In this document: piece after piece, positions 1 through 12,190 of the stretch
Layout of the letters: each line of letters starts with the position of its first letter
Numbering within the stretch: position 1 is the stretch's first letter
Assembly: GCA_002749535.1 (NCBI GenBank)
Contig: MZZL01000401.1
Span: 62,001 to 126,000, forward strand
From: Apophysomyces variabilis
Lineage: Eukaryota > Mucoromycota > Mucoromycetes > Mucorales > Mucoraceae
Direction: 5' to 3'
Length of the DNA: 64,000 bases
Position numbers and translations under genes: made by a program
The notes under the pieces: model-generated
Database searches by the model: none
What the model was told of the DNA's origin: nothing
Seen by the model: only the letters and a program-made list of their open reading frames with translations

Positions 1-42
1 TGCATGCTTCTTTTTGTGTTTTTCGTATCGGGATCTTGCAAC

Positions 43-1020
43 TTATCTGCTTTCCAACACAGTCCCTTGTATGCTCGTAGAACCATATGATGAAATTTTT
101 AGGACATTGTCAAATTTCAGACCATGTTTGTGGCATACGCGATCTATTCGCTCGAGGTCAAAAAAGGCACCGAGAATGTATTTAGGATTATGCATGGCAT
201 CGCGGCAGCTTGTCATTGTTTTGCCATTTGGGCCAACGACGTCAAACCGTCCATGTCGTCTCTGGTACAGCATAATATTTCGAAGGTTGTGGAAGGATTT
301 AAAGCAAGGGAATATATGGCCGACGGTTGAACAGCGGGGCAAATAGAACGCGTAAATTCTTTGTTATCAGTTATCGTAAACACTGTATTTGCGAGCAGCA
401 TCAAAGGGGCATTCAGCAATGGGTGTCGATCAACAGCAAGCTCGCCAGTAGGACAAAGAACAAAAGGCTTGATGAAGCTATACACGTCTATGACTGCCTC
501 GGCTTCTTTCAGGTTCAACTCGGTAGTGCTAAATTCCTTTTGTAACTTCCTCACTGTAATGTTGTCTACCGAGACGTCTTACAATGCTAATAGCTGCTTT
601 GTTAGAGTTGTTAACCTTTGAAGTCTGGAGCGGCTCGTTTCTTGGGTTATATTTCTCTTTTTTGAATTCGGCTCTGAAGATGTCGATGCTAGAATAGGGC
701 ACTTTTCACCTGCTTGATGGCTCTGTGATGTTGGCACTTCCTCTTCCTCCTCTGTTTCCTTTTCGTCATTTTTCGTACCTTTCTTATATTCTTTGTCTTC
801 TTCTCCGTTCCTTTCCCATTCTGCATCTTCATCGCTCAACTGGACCTTCTCCATTTCGTCATCTTTTCTTTCCCTAGGTGGGTTACTTGCTGGTTCCTTC
901 TGCTTGCTCTTTTGTGCAAGTAAATTTGATCTGGTTGATTTTAGGGTAGCGATAATGGCGGACAGCTTCTGTACATGTGGATCGTCCGTAGATACCCGGT
1001 TTTCGAGCTTTCTTAGGCGG
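43..1020 (-). pseudogene. Broken or multi-exon hypothetical reading frame
   Basis: I do not recognise this gene. Reading leftwards from about 1020, an open frame with a heptad-like start (RRLRKLENRV) and a long Glu/Lys-rich stretch ends at 579. A second frame (554-213) and a third (342-43) follow in different phases. The last two look like pieces of one folded protein: the second ends near AQMAKQ exactly where the third picks up as PNGKTMTSC over the same bases. Apparent donor/acceptor pairs between the first two frames would make an intron of only about 29 nt, shorter than any intron accepted elsewhere here. It is either a decayed gene or one whose introns I cannot place. The left end may run out of the window. 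Confidence 0.3.
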
Positions 1021-1130
1021 CGAAGTATACATACTTTTCATGTTTGTCTTTTCTTTCCTGATCCCGCTTCCACAAGTCTTAGTTTTGTCTTTCCCTTTCG
1101 AGAGCCAGAGCGAATCGTAATAGCAACAGT

Positions 1131-3173
1131 ATGAGTTGTTGGGTAATGTAGGGAACCGTGGCGCCATTCCACATATTTCGACAGGCTGTGGCATATTGCC
1201 ACAGTTTTGCTATTGAAATTTTTGGGAGCATAAAGAGGAAGAGGACTGTAAAAGAAACGGGCGATGCGAAGGAAAGGGAAAAAGCGCCTTCTGTGTATAA
1301 AAAATAAGAAACGCCAAGGAATAAGCGAAACTCTGATTAATTCTTTTATGTGATTAACAATTGTTCTACTTGGATATCTATGATAGGGCGCGGATAATGT
1401 GCCTATTGGGATGGTTTCTAACATATTTTTGTAAAATCTGAAGGATTTATGATGATAAGTTATTCTCCTCACTTTACTATTCTGTGTCCAACCCTGTCAC
1501 AGTAGCACATAGATAGAATAGAATGTTAATGTGTTAACCAAATCTGAATGATAATTACAGTCAATACATTCACTGAAGAGTCTGGAGTGATCAGCAAGAC
1601 CTACCGCTATTAAAACAAAATGTTGGAGATAATATCTTAAAGCATATGAGTCAGGAAAAAAGTAGGTTCGGAAGTTCAAAGGAAGTAGAAAATTCTCCAA
1701 GCAAGCATATAAATTTCATACACGAGTTGGTAGACATGACTGGTTTTGCTTTATCACCCAACCACCTTTCTGTTCTTATAGTGCCGCTTACTTGAATGCA
1801 CCATAACTTAATAAGAGCATACCAGTTTATTCTCATGTTTATCTTGGAACTTGGCAATATTTGGACTACTTACATTGGGGGATTCTTCTTTCTAGTTGGC
1901 GCAAAGGCGAAGGTTGCCGAAGAGAAGACGAAAGATGGGGTACACACCCAACCCTGCTTCTTCCATTGTTTCTTCTGACATCTCCCCTCCCCCCCCAAAA
2001 AAAGTCGATTGTAGTGCGTCTTTCAAGATATGAGTTAAGATGGATGAAGGAGTTTTTCATTTTATATTTTTTTTCTACGAATAAAGCGCAGTTTTGGGGG
2101 ATTGTACCACATCTGGAGTTGGAGCGGAGGCAACCAGACTTAGCGTAGGAACGAACGTTAAAGTACTTTTTGGCTGACGCAAATTACCTTGCAAGAACCT
2201 CTAAAACGACCAAGCCAAAAGGGAAACAGACGCATTTGAATCAGCAAGAATTCAGTCTCAAACCCCAATGGATCCTTAAGTGAGACGTACCAGTAACTTG
2301 TTGTTTTTCAAGCATTTGCTACGCTAAGCTTGCTGCAAGCAAGCGACGAAAACGTCTTAATATGACCGAATTCAGGCGAATGGTATGAAAGATGGGCCCA
2401 TCGATGTTCTCGATAATCCTTATCGTCAGGGGTACGTATAGATACATGATCCTCGACTAAATGTTGACCATTCATCTGCTTATATTTGTCCATTCCATCC
2501 CTTGTAGCATTAAGGATGTTATGGTGTATGACCAGTTACAGCTGCATCGGAACGATCGGACCGCTTGCTTTTCCTTAAATGGTGCCTATGGCGGTCTCAA
2601 GCTGCGCTTAACCAGACCGAATGCAGAGATGGCCCCTAAAATCTTGATCGTCCTTGTTCCTATTCTAAACTGTAATTACTGCGAAAGACCCTTTTATTCC
2701 GACCATGCTATGGTCGTTTACAGATCCCATCGGAAAACTGTATCTGAATCGAATGTATATATGTATGGTTATTCACAAAATGCTTAATGTTACAGAAGAC
2801 GTTCTGTAGTACCCAATCAGTATTATGACGACCGTTATTTCGTTTTGCGCTGATTATGCAATATATCATCTTGCCCGGGATGCCTGCATACCCCTTCTCT
2901 CGGTTTAGCTGTCTTTTAATACGGAGCTTCAACGGTTAAGTTGCGTTGTCTACGATATGACAGATCCAAGCTGTCGATTTCTTTCATGTAGTGCATTCTC
3001 TAGGTCAACATCTGAATACAGGGAAATGCAGTACGGTAATAGAATCGTAGGCCTTTTTAGTTGTGCCCGTAGGCAAATGTACTATTGAAATTGGAGCGGA
3101 ACAAAAGAATTTTTTCCCTTTAGTTTTATGCAGAGTGATCCTTTTTTCGTTTCTTTTTAACAGTTTCTGACTG
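1131..3173. other. Intergenic, no supported gene
   Basis: About 2 kb with only short, overlapping open frames on both strands. None has recognisable motifs or plausible splice joins. The last 60 bases are pyrimidine-rich and lead into the APSES gene start. Confidence 0.5.
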
Positions 3174-5080
3174 ATGGCACAGGCTCAGATATTTAAGGCA
3201 ACCTATTCTGGTGTGCCTGTATATGAAATGCTTTGCAATGGTGTAGCTGTTATGAGACGACAAGTTGATTCCTACCTTAATGCGACGCAAATTCTTAAAG
3301 TAGCTAATTTTGACAAACCACATCGAACCCGCATTCTGGAGCGAGAGGTTCAAACTGGCGAGCATGAAAAGGTGCAGGGTGGTTACGGAAAATACCAAGG
3401 CAAGCAATTGGGGCTTGTTTGCGCATATGTGATGAACTGATCTTCGACATTGTTCGGGTTTCTTTAGGTACATGGATTCCATACGATCGAGCCCTCGCAT
3501 TAGCCAAACAGTATAACGTGGATGGCGTACTGAAGCCTATATTTGACTTTGTTAAAGGGGGTGAAAGTCCTCCTTTAGCACCTAAGCATAATGCAGCGTC
3601 GTCTGCACGAGCACCCAAGGTACGCGAACCACGCGGTCGGAAACGGGCGAAACCGCAGGATGAACCAGAAGAGATCTCTCATTTAAGTGATACGTCCAAT
3701 GCTACCCCATCGCCAAAATTTCGTGCAATAACTGAACCGAAGAAACTGGAAGAATATGTATTGCCTGCTTCATACCATAAAGGTATCAGACGACGAGCGC
3801 ATGATGAAGAAGAGGGCGATGAAGAAGACTATGCACAAACCTTGCTGGATCATTTCGTATCTGGAGACGAAGGCATTCCTGATCTGTTGCTACATCCCCC
3901 TCGCAACCTAGATATTAACTTGATCATTGATGATGAAGGTCATACAAGTCTGCACTGGGCATCTGCAATGGGGCGACTGAAAATTGTCAAGCTATTGATC
4001 CAGAAGAATGCCGATATATATCGTGTCAATTACAAAGGACAAACAGCATTGATGCGTAGTGTATTATTCACCAACAATTTTGACGACAAAACCTTCCCAG
4101 AACTCCTACACATGTTACAGAAGACAATGTTCAACATTGACAAAAAAGATCAAACTGTATTTCATCATGTGGCCTTGACGGCTAGCTCTAAGGCAAAAGT
4201 GCAGGCATCACGCTATTACATGGAGTGTCTGATAGAGAAACTCCGTCATCGTTCCGAGTTGATATCGATTCTAAACGTACAAGATGTCTATGGCGATACG
4301 GCGCTCACCATATCCGCACGGATAGGAAATAAAAAAATGGTTAATCTGCTTGTGGATGCGGGCGCTAGTACGGAGGTCGCAAATGAAGAGGGTATGACAT
4401 CCCAAGACTATCTCGATCATAGAAAGCCGCGCGATGAGAATGAGATGCGGGATCGACTACGACAAAAGGTGGAAGATTTGTCCAATATGATCTTGTCCAA
4501 TCAGCGGACATCGCCAACGCCAACTATATCCCATTTATTTGATGACTTTGCCGAAAGCTACGAAAACAGCCTCATACAGAAGGAACAGGCTGTCCGAGAA
4601 AAAAAGTTAGAATTACAGACCAAGCGAAACCGACTATCAGAAACGATGACGATGTTGAACAGCAATTCATTTGATGCAGAGGCGCTTTCCAAAGTAGAAA
4701 CAGACGGCAACCAATTAGAACAACAGTTTCGAAAGCTGTTGCACTACAGTCAAAAAGTAAAGTTAGCTCACTTGATCAAGGAGGGTGAAAAGGATTTCTT
4801 AACGGTTTCATCATCTACATCTCCATCGACTGGCAGTGATGATACATTGTCTCGCACAGTCGCCGAATTAAGCATGCAGCTTCGCGATTTACAAAGGTCA
4901 CGGCGAACAATGGTAGAAGATATTATAAAGTTACGTTCGCAGGTTCCACCTAAGCAATATCAAGACTACAAACGCCTTATATCCACATGCTGTAGTGTTG
5001 CATACGAGAATGTGGATTCGATGTTACCTTCATTACTGGCTTTGTTTGACGAAACCAATGTAAAGTCCCCTTCCATTTGA
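3174..5080 (+). CDS. APSES (KilA-N) DNA-binding / ankyrin transcription factor, MBP1/SWI4/Res family
   Basis: Two exons, 3174-3399 and 3468-5080, give 612 aa. Residues 1-100 form the APSES DNA-binding domain: [20 protein letters not shown], then [11 protein letters not shown] joined across the intron to [15 protein letters not shown], the most conserved segment of the family. A basic Pro/Ser linker (RGRKRAKPQ) follows. Ankyrin repeats lie at about 223-290 ([20 protein letters not shown]) and 345-385 ([21 protein letters not shown]), then a helical coiled-coil C-terminus. This is the architecture of the DNA-binding subunit of yeast MBF/SBF, which drives G1/S genes in the nucleus with a Swi6-type partner. 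The intron is GC-AG rather than GT-AG. Start chosen because [18 protein letters not shown] matches the usual N-terminus of the family. MBP1, SWI4 and Res members cannot be told apart here. Confidence 0.9.
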
Positions 5081-7241
5081 TCATTCCTTCCTTTTGCATG
5101 TTTTTGTTTTCTTTGTAGCCATATATTTTGTATTTCACATAAAGAATCTTCGAGATAAAGATGATCCACGTTTCTCCGACCTCGTATTACATGTTGTTTC
5201 AAACGCTATGTGAATCGTTGAACAGCTGTACCATCGTGCTGCCGATAATCCCATTATCATTCTTATTCTGTCGCTCTTCCTTTTCGTTACTACCAAGCGA
5301 ATGGATATAGCAAGCTAATATTGGACATGTTTACAGACCGTTCTTAAAAAGAACATGGAATCTGCACATGAATATTTGTTAAACAGTTTAGAAATAGAAA
5401 GTGCCGGTCTTCTGTGCTTACCAAATCACGGAAAGAGATCGAAAAAGCCTTGTTTTAGGAATAATGTATGAATTTGTGATCATGAAATTTTAAGGAAGCT
5501 GTATACGTGTGCCACATATCAGACCAAACCTTCGCATATGAAATGGAAGTTAATCACCTGCATCGATCGTGTAACATTGGTGTATGCGTTTCATTCTTTA
5601 CGCAGAACGAATGATCTGTCAATGATTATGTGATGTAGTCCGCGGCACATCCTCCATGTGACACTCTCTAATCCCATGCTAGTAAGTAAAAATATAATCC
5701 AGTAGGGAGGCGAGCATGGGCCCAACGCGTGAAATGAGGAGGTCGATGCGTGCGAAAATTTAATGCACTCTGTTGCTTGCTCTGTTTGTTAACACTTTCT
5801 TCAGGCTTCCTAAAATGCTTGATCAGACTCAACAAAGATAAGTTGACGAAAGCACAGTATGTTGTCCGAACCAGGAAGAGTTTTTCAAATGAAAAATAAA
5901 ATTCAAGACACGATAAATTTAATTTTACGAACAGAAGGAAGACCGATGCTGCGAAAGAAAAAAGGATTGATAAGATGCAAAGTTTGTTTTTGTTCAAAAC
6001 TTCCCAATAAAGCCATAGAGTATAGACAAGCGCTCATGAATATGTAGGAAGCGAGAGATAAGAAGAGATTGAGGGAGCACAAGAGCGTCACACGCGCCAG
6101 CCATTATGAAACGGCAAGGGAACACAACTTGATAACAGCAAAAGAAATTGCGTCACATTTTAAATAAGGCAAAGAGAAGAAAACAGGGCATGTGACCCTT
6201 TCAAGATTTCTGTAGTTAAGTCTTTTGATTAGCAAACTCGAAGCAAACAATAAAGAGAGCTATAATATGAAATTAAGGGTCTAAAGGGACATTTGGTAAA
6301 GAAGGGTCTTGCCAGTCTAGCATCATTTAGTTCGTCTAATTTTTATTTACAGTTTATACTAAATGCTGCCAAGGTTTGTCATTTACTAAAAACAAAAGAA
6401 TGTAGCCAAAAGCATACATAGTATGTTGTCTTTTTCTTTTAGTTGCAACATAGCTTAATCGGGAATATTTCTCTGTTTTTGTGTCATTTATAGAGGGCTA
6501 CTGTAAGTCTTTGCTTTTGTCTCTCTTTCAAGGGTCAACCTTGCCTCAAAAGAAAAACCTTTATCATCTGCTCTAGTAAACTAAATTACCCGCTAGGCTT
6601 CGGTACCCGCCGATGGGTCCAAAGGGCGCTGAAATAGTAAAAGAAGCCAGTTTGACGCACGCACACAGACACAGATATAACATGATGTGACAACTCTAGC
6701 GAGAATTTTGTCTAACAAGTCAGTTTGCATTACAGTAGTTTTACAATACAAATCTGTCGGATAATACTGAAAATAGATAAATTAAGAGATACAAAGTTAA
6801 CTCTATTACCATCGCATGCTTTTTTTTTTCTTTTTTTACTTTGGGATCTTTGACGATGACGGGACGTTTCAATTAAACTCTCATTATGAAAAATTAAAGG
6901 TTAAACTTTTTTGAAACACCGCCCATGCAGGGCAAGTCCACCCCATTGTACCTGATATTTGTTATCGCCACGACGACGATAATTTTTCATTACCGATCGT
7001 ATGGACAAAATAATGTAAAATACACCAAATAAAGGCATTTGAATCAAATATGGTCATTTTCCACAAGATGAAAACAAGGTTTTCTTTATGCAACTGCTTT
7101 CAAAGACATGAACACAATAATGGACTCATCCATTTCATTTGGTACATCGGGCTGGGTATTCCGAGGAACGGGAAGGTAACAACCAACTTATCTTTTATGT
7201 TGTCCTTTTTTTTGGGGGGAGTGACGGTTAAAGGTCTTTGA
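5081..7241. other. Intergenic, AT-rich, no supported gene
   Basis: About 2.2 kb between the APSES gene and protease 1. Only short frames without motifs are visible. The final 250 bases are the protease promoter. Confidence 0.5.
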
Positions 7242-7250
7242 TATATAAAG
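7242..7250 (+). promoter_or_regulatory. TATA box of aspartic protease 1
   Basis: TATATAAAG lies 42-50 bases before the protease ATG, the spacing expected for a short 5' leader. The second protease has the same arrangement. Confidence 0.6.
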
Positions 7251-7291
7251 GTCTAGCCATCTAGTCGTTTTCTGATCTTCACCAACAAAAC

Positions 7292-8636
7292 ATGCGATTG
7301 ACTGCAACTATCACAGCTTTCTTGGCTATTGCCACTTTTGCCACAGCTGCTCCTGTCAAGGGCAAACAACAGCATCACGTTCCTCTTGTTCCCAACCCTC
7401 ACTTCAAGCGCAATGCTACCGCTAGTGTTCTTCGCGCTCAGGCCAAATATGGACCTTATGTGACCCATGCTTTCTCTGGTGGTGTTGTTCCTATGACAGA
7501 TTATCAGAACGATATCATGTATTATGGCGAAGTTGAAATTGGTACACCTCCCCAGAAGTTTTACTTGGACTTTGACACTGGCTCCTCCGATCTTTGGGTT
7601 GGTAAGTTGATCTAGTTATTTTTCAATACGCAGATATAAATGTGCAAAAACAAAAAATAGCCTCCACGCTTTGCCAAAACTGTGGTTCCGGACAGACGCT
7701 GTTTGATCCTAGCAGCTCTAGCAGCTTCCAAGAAAGTTCTCAAACCTGGCAAATTAGTTATGGTGATGGTTCCACCGCCAACGGTGTTCTCGGCACCGAC
7801 ACAGTCGTCTTGGGCGGCCTTGCTATTCAGGGTCAGACCATTGATGTCGCTGAGCAGGAATCTTCCCAATTCCAAAGTGGACCTATCTCTGGCCTTCTTG
7901 GCCTTGCTTTTGATACTATCACCAGTGTTCAAGGCATCAAAACACCTGTCGATAACTTGATTTCTCAAGGTCTGATTAGCGAGCCTATTTTCGGCGTCTT
8001 CCTTGGCAAGGAGTCTGAAGGCGGAGGTGGTGGTAAGCAGCCTGAGCCAAAGCATGTATTAGTTGATGAACATTTGCTTTTTCTCTTCCAATTGTAGAAT
8101 ATGTGTTCGGTGGTTATGACTCTAACCACATTGGCGGCCAATTGACCACAGTTCCTGTTGATAACTCGCAGGGTATGTAGGCAGACAGAGATTTGGAGAG
8201 AAAAGAGCAATATGACAGCTCATTATTGGCTCTAGGTTGGTATAGCATCAACATTGATGGAACCAGTGCTGGTGGTCAGCAGGTGACCGGATCCTTCAGC
8301 GGTATTCTCGACACTGGTACCAGCCTGTTGCTCTTGGAAAACAGCCTTGCTCAGCAAGTCGCTTCGGCCTATGGCGCTACGGACAATGGCGACGGTACTT
8401 TCACCATCAGCTGCGATACTTCGCAATTCCCACCACTTGTCTTCGATATTTCTGGTGCTCAGTTTGAGGTCTCCTCCGATTCGTTGGTCTACTCAGACTC
8501 CGGTAGTGGTTGTATTGCTGGTTTTGGCTACGGTGGCCTTCCGTTCTCTATCCTCGGTGACACTTTCCTAAAGAACAACTATGTCATCTTCAACCAGGCA
8601 GTCCCTGAAGTCCAGATTGCTCCTGCCAGATACTAA
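7292..8636 (+). CDS. Secreted pepsin-like aspartic protease (rhizopuspepsin/mucorpepsin type), copy 1
   Basis: Four exons (7292-7601, 7661-8032, 8098-8172, 8236-8636) give 385 aa. The N-terminus is a signal peptide ([20 protein letters not shown]) followed by a basic propeptide. Both catalytic aspartates are present: DTGSS at Asp95 and DTGTS at Asp278. The flap region reads ISYGDGS, and the disulfide pairs are kept (LCQNC; ISCDTS with GCIAGFGYG). The C-terminus [20 protein letters not shown] is typical of Mucorales pepsins. Family knowledge: A1 endopeptidase, secreted as a self-activating zymogen that digests external protein at acid pH. All three introns fall in phase 1 (59, 65 and 63 bp). 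Copy 2 at 25002-23772 keeps only the first. A TATA box precedes it and an AU-rich tract follows the stop. Confidence 0.95.
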
Positions 8637-8672
8637 TCCGGTTTGATGCGCTTCGATCTGCCTGCTGTTAGC

Positions 8673-8698
8673 TATTTATTTTATTTATTTATTTATTG
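8673..8698 (+). promoter_or_regulatory. AU-rich element-like tract in the protease 1 3' UTR
   Basis: Starting 36 bases after the stop, the sequence is overlapping ATTTA pentamers (TATTTATTTTATTTATTTAT and on). This is the pattern of mRNA-destabilising AU-rich elements. Function here is inferred only from position and pattern. Confidence 0.4.
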
Positions 8699-9719
8699 GC
8701 ACTTTTGCCTGACAAAACGTGGTCTTTATTTCGCGGTGCGATGAATAAAACCCTTTTTTCGTTGATTAACTTTACTTCTGAGACTTATCGAACTGATATC
8801 AATAAGAGTGAATATCAAACGTTGAAATCTAACAAGTATGGTTTGTCAATTGAGACTGCAATTGCAATCATGCTGAAGATGTTCGTTTAGGTAAAGTTAG
8901 ACAACAGCTAAGACCCTTGCTGAAATTCACGTCATTTTACAGAGGATACCACTTTAATATACTACATTTGGGACCTTGAGCTTGAACATACTAGGATGCG
9001 TTTGCACAAGAAAGAGGAAAATCTCCGATATCTTGATGCTTTACGATAACAATGTCAGATAGCTGGCCGAGACACAAATTCCACATGGTCAACGTGCATA
9101 GTAAACCTTAAGCATCTGATATTATCCAGATACTTAGCAATTTCTGTTCATAGTAGCTCTGGGAGGAACAACGTGCTGTTGTCATTGTTGAAGAATTGGT
9201 CTCGCTATACTTCGTGTTACTTTCGCTCATGTGCTGTGCAACCACCTAACTTCCTGTGGCGAGATATTTTATCTAAGCAATTGAACTTTGAAAGAGTCTG
9301 ACAGATGCAAATGTGATACCAGGGATTAGAAAACAGTTGCTCTTCCCGAACATTTCAGCAGTACATTGTCTGTATAAATTCCTCTCTAACTTACCCCGTA
9401 TTTAATTCGCAATAACTTAATGTGTTGTCAGATTAATTAAATTTGGTTTATTTGAAACCTTAGAAAATAGAAAATGGAAAGAGCAATAAAACATGCCAGG
9501 AATATTTTAGGATCGCAATCGGCTTTATGCTCAATTGCTCTCCATAGGGGATTGGCAGTTATTTAATACTTTGAACTCATGGTAGGTCACAGATCTGCGC
9601 TTGATCATAGATGGACAGCAAGTAAAACACGTAGATTTTCGTAGTTCATGTAAAGGCTAAAACAGGATACCTGAAATTTTTTAGGGGGGATCAAGTCGTG
9701 ACAAGCAATTTCCCATCTT
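8699..9719. other. Intergenic, no supported gene
   Basis: AT-rich spacer between protease 1 and the first transposon-derived repeat. Nothing recognisable on either strand. Confidence 0.5.
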
Positions 9720-11845
9720 CATACTGTTTTTGAACAATTTTTTACGCTACTCTAAATAAATTTTGCATCCATGCAAGGTATCAAGTTTGCGCTAAAAGGG
9801 ATATAAATAAGCTTCATTAGTAAATGGATTATGCGGGAAATATATTTTGCTTACCTCAACTTGGTCCTCCAGTGGACACACAATTCATTCGAGCAGCGTA
9901 AAAAATACGTTCATGGTTAGTAAATGGAAGGATAGCTTGACATCTTTTTTACTTACCCCCGAAGGGTATTCCCGTGGGGACGGGGACCTACGCCGCACCT
10001 TGGCCAGGTGGGTCGTGGTGGAAGAAAAATGGTGATGGCGTAGAATTGGCCATGGTATATTTAGCACTGCAGAGGACTTGAGGAGATACAGCGTATGGCG
10101 GGCCTTACAGTGAGACACAACAAAGAATAAACTTAGTTCTGTAAGTATACACATTAAAAAGTACTTCTACAAAAGTAGGGAGCACTGAAAAGCCAGTGAC
10201 GGTTCGGAAGAGAGGTCGTGCAGGCTAAATATATAAACAACAAATATAAGTAATTTGATATACTTATATTAGGTATCTTTTTACCGAAAGAAGATAAAAA
10301 AACTTAAAACCGAGAAAAGAAAATTTGGGATGCGATGTTTGAAAGAGAGGATAACTGAAAAAAAAGATAGAGATTTTCCTTTAAATACTGTTTTCGTTGG
10401 ATCTAGCTATATCATAATAGGAAACAATTAACGGGTTTAGACTATAGTTTGTAACAAAGACTCTCATGCATCCGAAAATGAGCTAAAAACTAGAAGCAAG
10501 CCAGAATATCAGAAGAGATGAAAGTAAGAAGACAGTTACTGAACTAACAACAATCTGAACTCTGCTTTTTTTTTTAGATAGGACCTTACCAGAAGACATG
10601 GATCTCTTCAGGCTTAGAGCAAGAATTTGTCGTCAAGCATTTCGGATCTAAAATAAGACATGAAGTCCCCTTGTTTATTTATCAATAACAAGTCTAGTAT
10701 ACAATAAGGAAAACAAAGAACAGAAATGCACTAAAAAGTTGTGTACCCCATATAACCTTCAGACTTCTCTAAAAGCGTTACACAAGAGATTGATGAAAAG
10801 GGGATCTAATAGATAATAAAAAATCATCTGAAATAAGGTTGAAATTTTGGACGGGATTATTGCTTCATGTTAAGCATAACTCTTACACAAACGATATAGA
10901 CAAGGAATGGATTCTGTCAAGGGATAAAAAATATTACTTTTCTTTGTCATATGCATAGAAGATCAATGGTTACCAAAGGTATAATATATGCATATTATCA
11001 ATATAACGAGCGTTGATGGAATATTTTGATAACATGTGTTCCATCAAAAATAACGTGTTTCCATTAACAGTGACTTTCGTTATCTTGGAATACCGACTAC
11101 TGCACCTTGTTTTATAAATCAGAGCTCTGTTTTGGGTATTTTGGGGAGTTCACTTGGACTGCATTGGTTATGTCATTGGAGAGAGAATTAGAGTCATTGT
11201 TGTCCGTTATTGCAAATACAGAAACGTGGTTGACGTCAAAAGAAGAAAGTAGAAGAAAAAGAGGGGAAAAGAATTGGGTCATCAAATGGATTCACATGGA
11301 AACCTTTAAGTGGCACAGGGGAAAAGGGCAGGCTTTCTGTGTGTGTCAAACCATGTTGTGTACGAACTTCTGCCTGCCGAGAAACTTTGTCCATTAAGCA
11401 ATCACAATAGATTGGATTGCCGCGGAATGAACGGTTATTATCTTGTCATGGATAATGCACCCATCCATACACCAGTCAAGGTTAAGCAGTTGGTCGAAGA
11501 AAGACGATACAAATGTCTCTATCTTCCTCCCTACTCCCTTTCTCAACCCAGTAGAAAAGTTTTGGGCTAAAATGAAGACTGGGTAAGAAGGGAGCCCTTA
11601 CTAGTTCACGATAGCCGTCAAGAACGTATTGTTCAAGCAGCGCGAAAAGTAAAGCGCTCAGACTATAAGGATGGATCAGACACGCTGAGAGCTTTTTCGT
11701 TAGAGGCAAAAATAAAGAACCACTTCTTTAAATAAATGCGTCTTGCTGTGGTTTGAAACAAATTATCTCAGTGATTGTGGACATGCGACACGGCTTTACG
11801 CAAAGAAGGGTAGTCTGACCGCAAATATTTTCATCTAATCATGCA
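9720..11845 (+). mobile_element. Decayed Tc1/mariner-like element, copy 1 (longest)
   Basis: The left part (9720-10060) recurs at 14782 and 41512: the same run from the TTTTTTACG-box through GTTTGCGCTAAAA, TTATGCGGGAAATATATTTT and AGTAAATGGAAGGATAGCTT into a GC-rich block. The right part (11396-11845) recurs at 42500-42628, ending in GGTCTGACCGCAAATATTTT. Between them are transposase remains. The element is about 2.1 kb. I saw no clear terminal inverted repeats or target duplication, so the ends are set by where copies stop matching. Confidence 0.6.
11310..11734 (+). pseudogene. Transposase remnant (DDE, Tc1/IS630 superfamily)
   Basis: One frame gives NGYYLVMDNAPIHTP then RRYKCLYLPPYS. The next phase continues NPVEKFWAKMKTG, and later frames give RREPLL, VQAARKVKRSDY and FSLEAKIKNHFFK. 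Together these are the second catalytic Asp (MDNAPIH), the LPPYSP-NPIE-FWA block with the last acidic residue, and the C-terminal helices of Tc1/mariner-like transposases. At least two frameshifts and in-frame stops break it, and the first catalytic Asp region is not recognisable. Inactive. Confidence 0.7.
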
Positions 11846-12190
11846 AAAGCATTTTTTGGATTCCACAAGAACTTGAATCCCAGTCCGCAAATAAAAAAAT
11901 AGAAACAACCAGACAAATAGGAAAAACACAGTAAATAGGTCAAACCATGTGTCAAGGTACTTTAATGATAAGGTGCATCGCTGTACCTCATCGATCGTCA
12001 ATGGTCTCATTGATCCATTTATCCATATGACATAGGGTAACATAATTCTGAAAGTCTCAGATCGATAAACATGGAGAAGATTATGATACATTTAACTACA
12101 TGAACCAGTACGCTGAACTACGCTTGAAAGCATGGAGCCTTAACTAGAAATCATGTATAGCACATATGGCAACATGTACTAACGAACAAG
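11846..12190. other. Spacer between transposon copy 1 and inverted repeat arm A
   Basis: About 345 bases with no gene or motif that I can support. Confidence 0.4.

Noticed and set aside
1038..1472. 144-codon minus-strand frame
   Set aside because: Basic/aromatic composition without motifs and overlapping another frame; looks like chance in AT-rich sequence.
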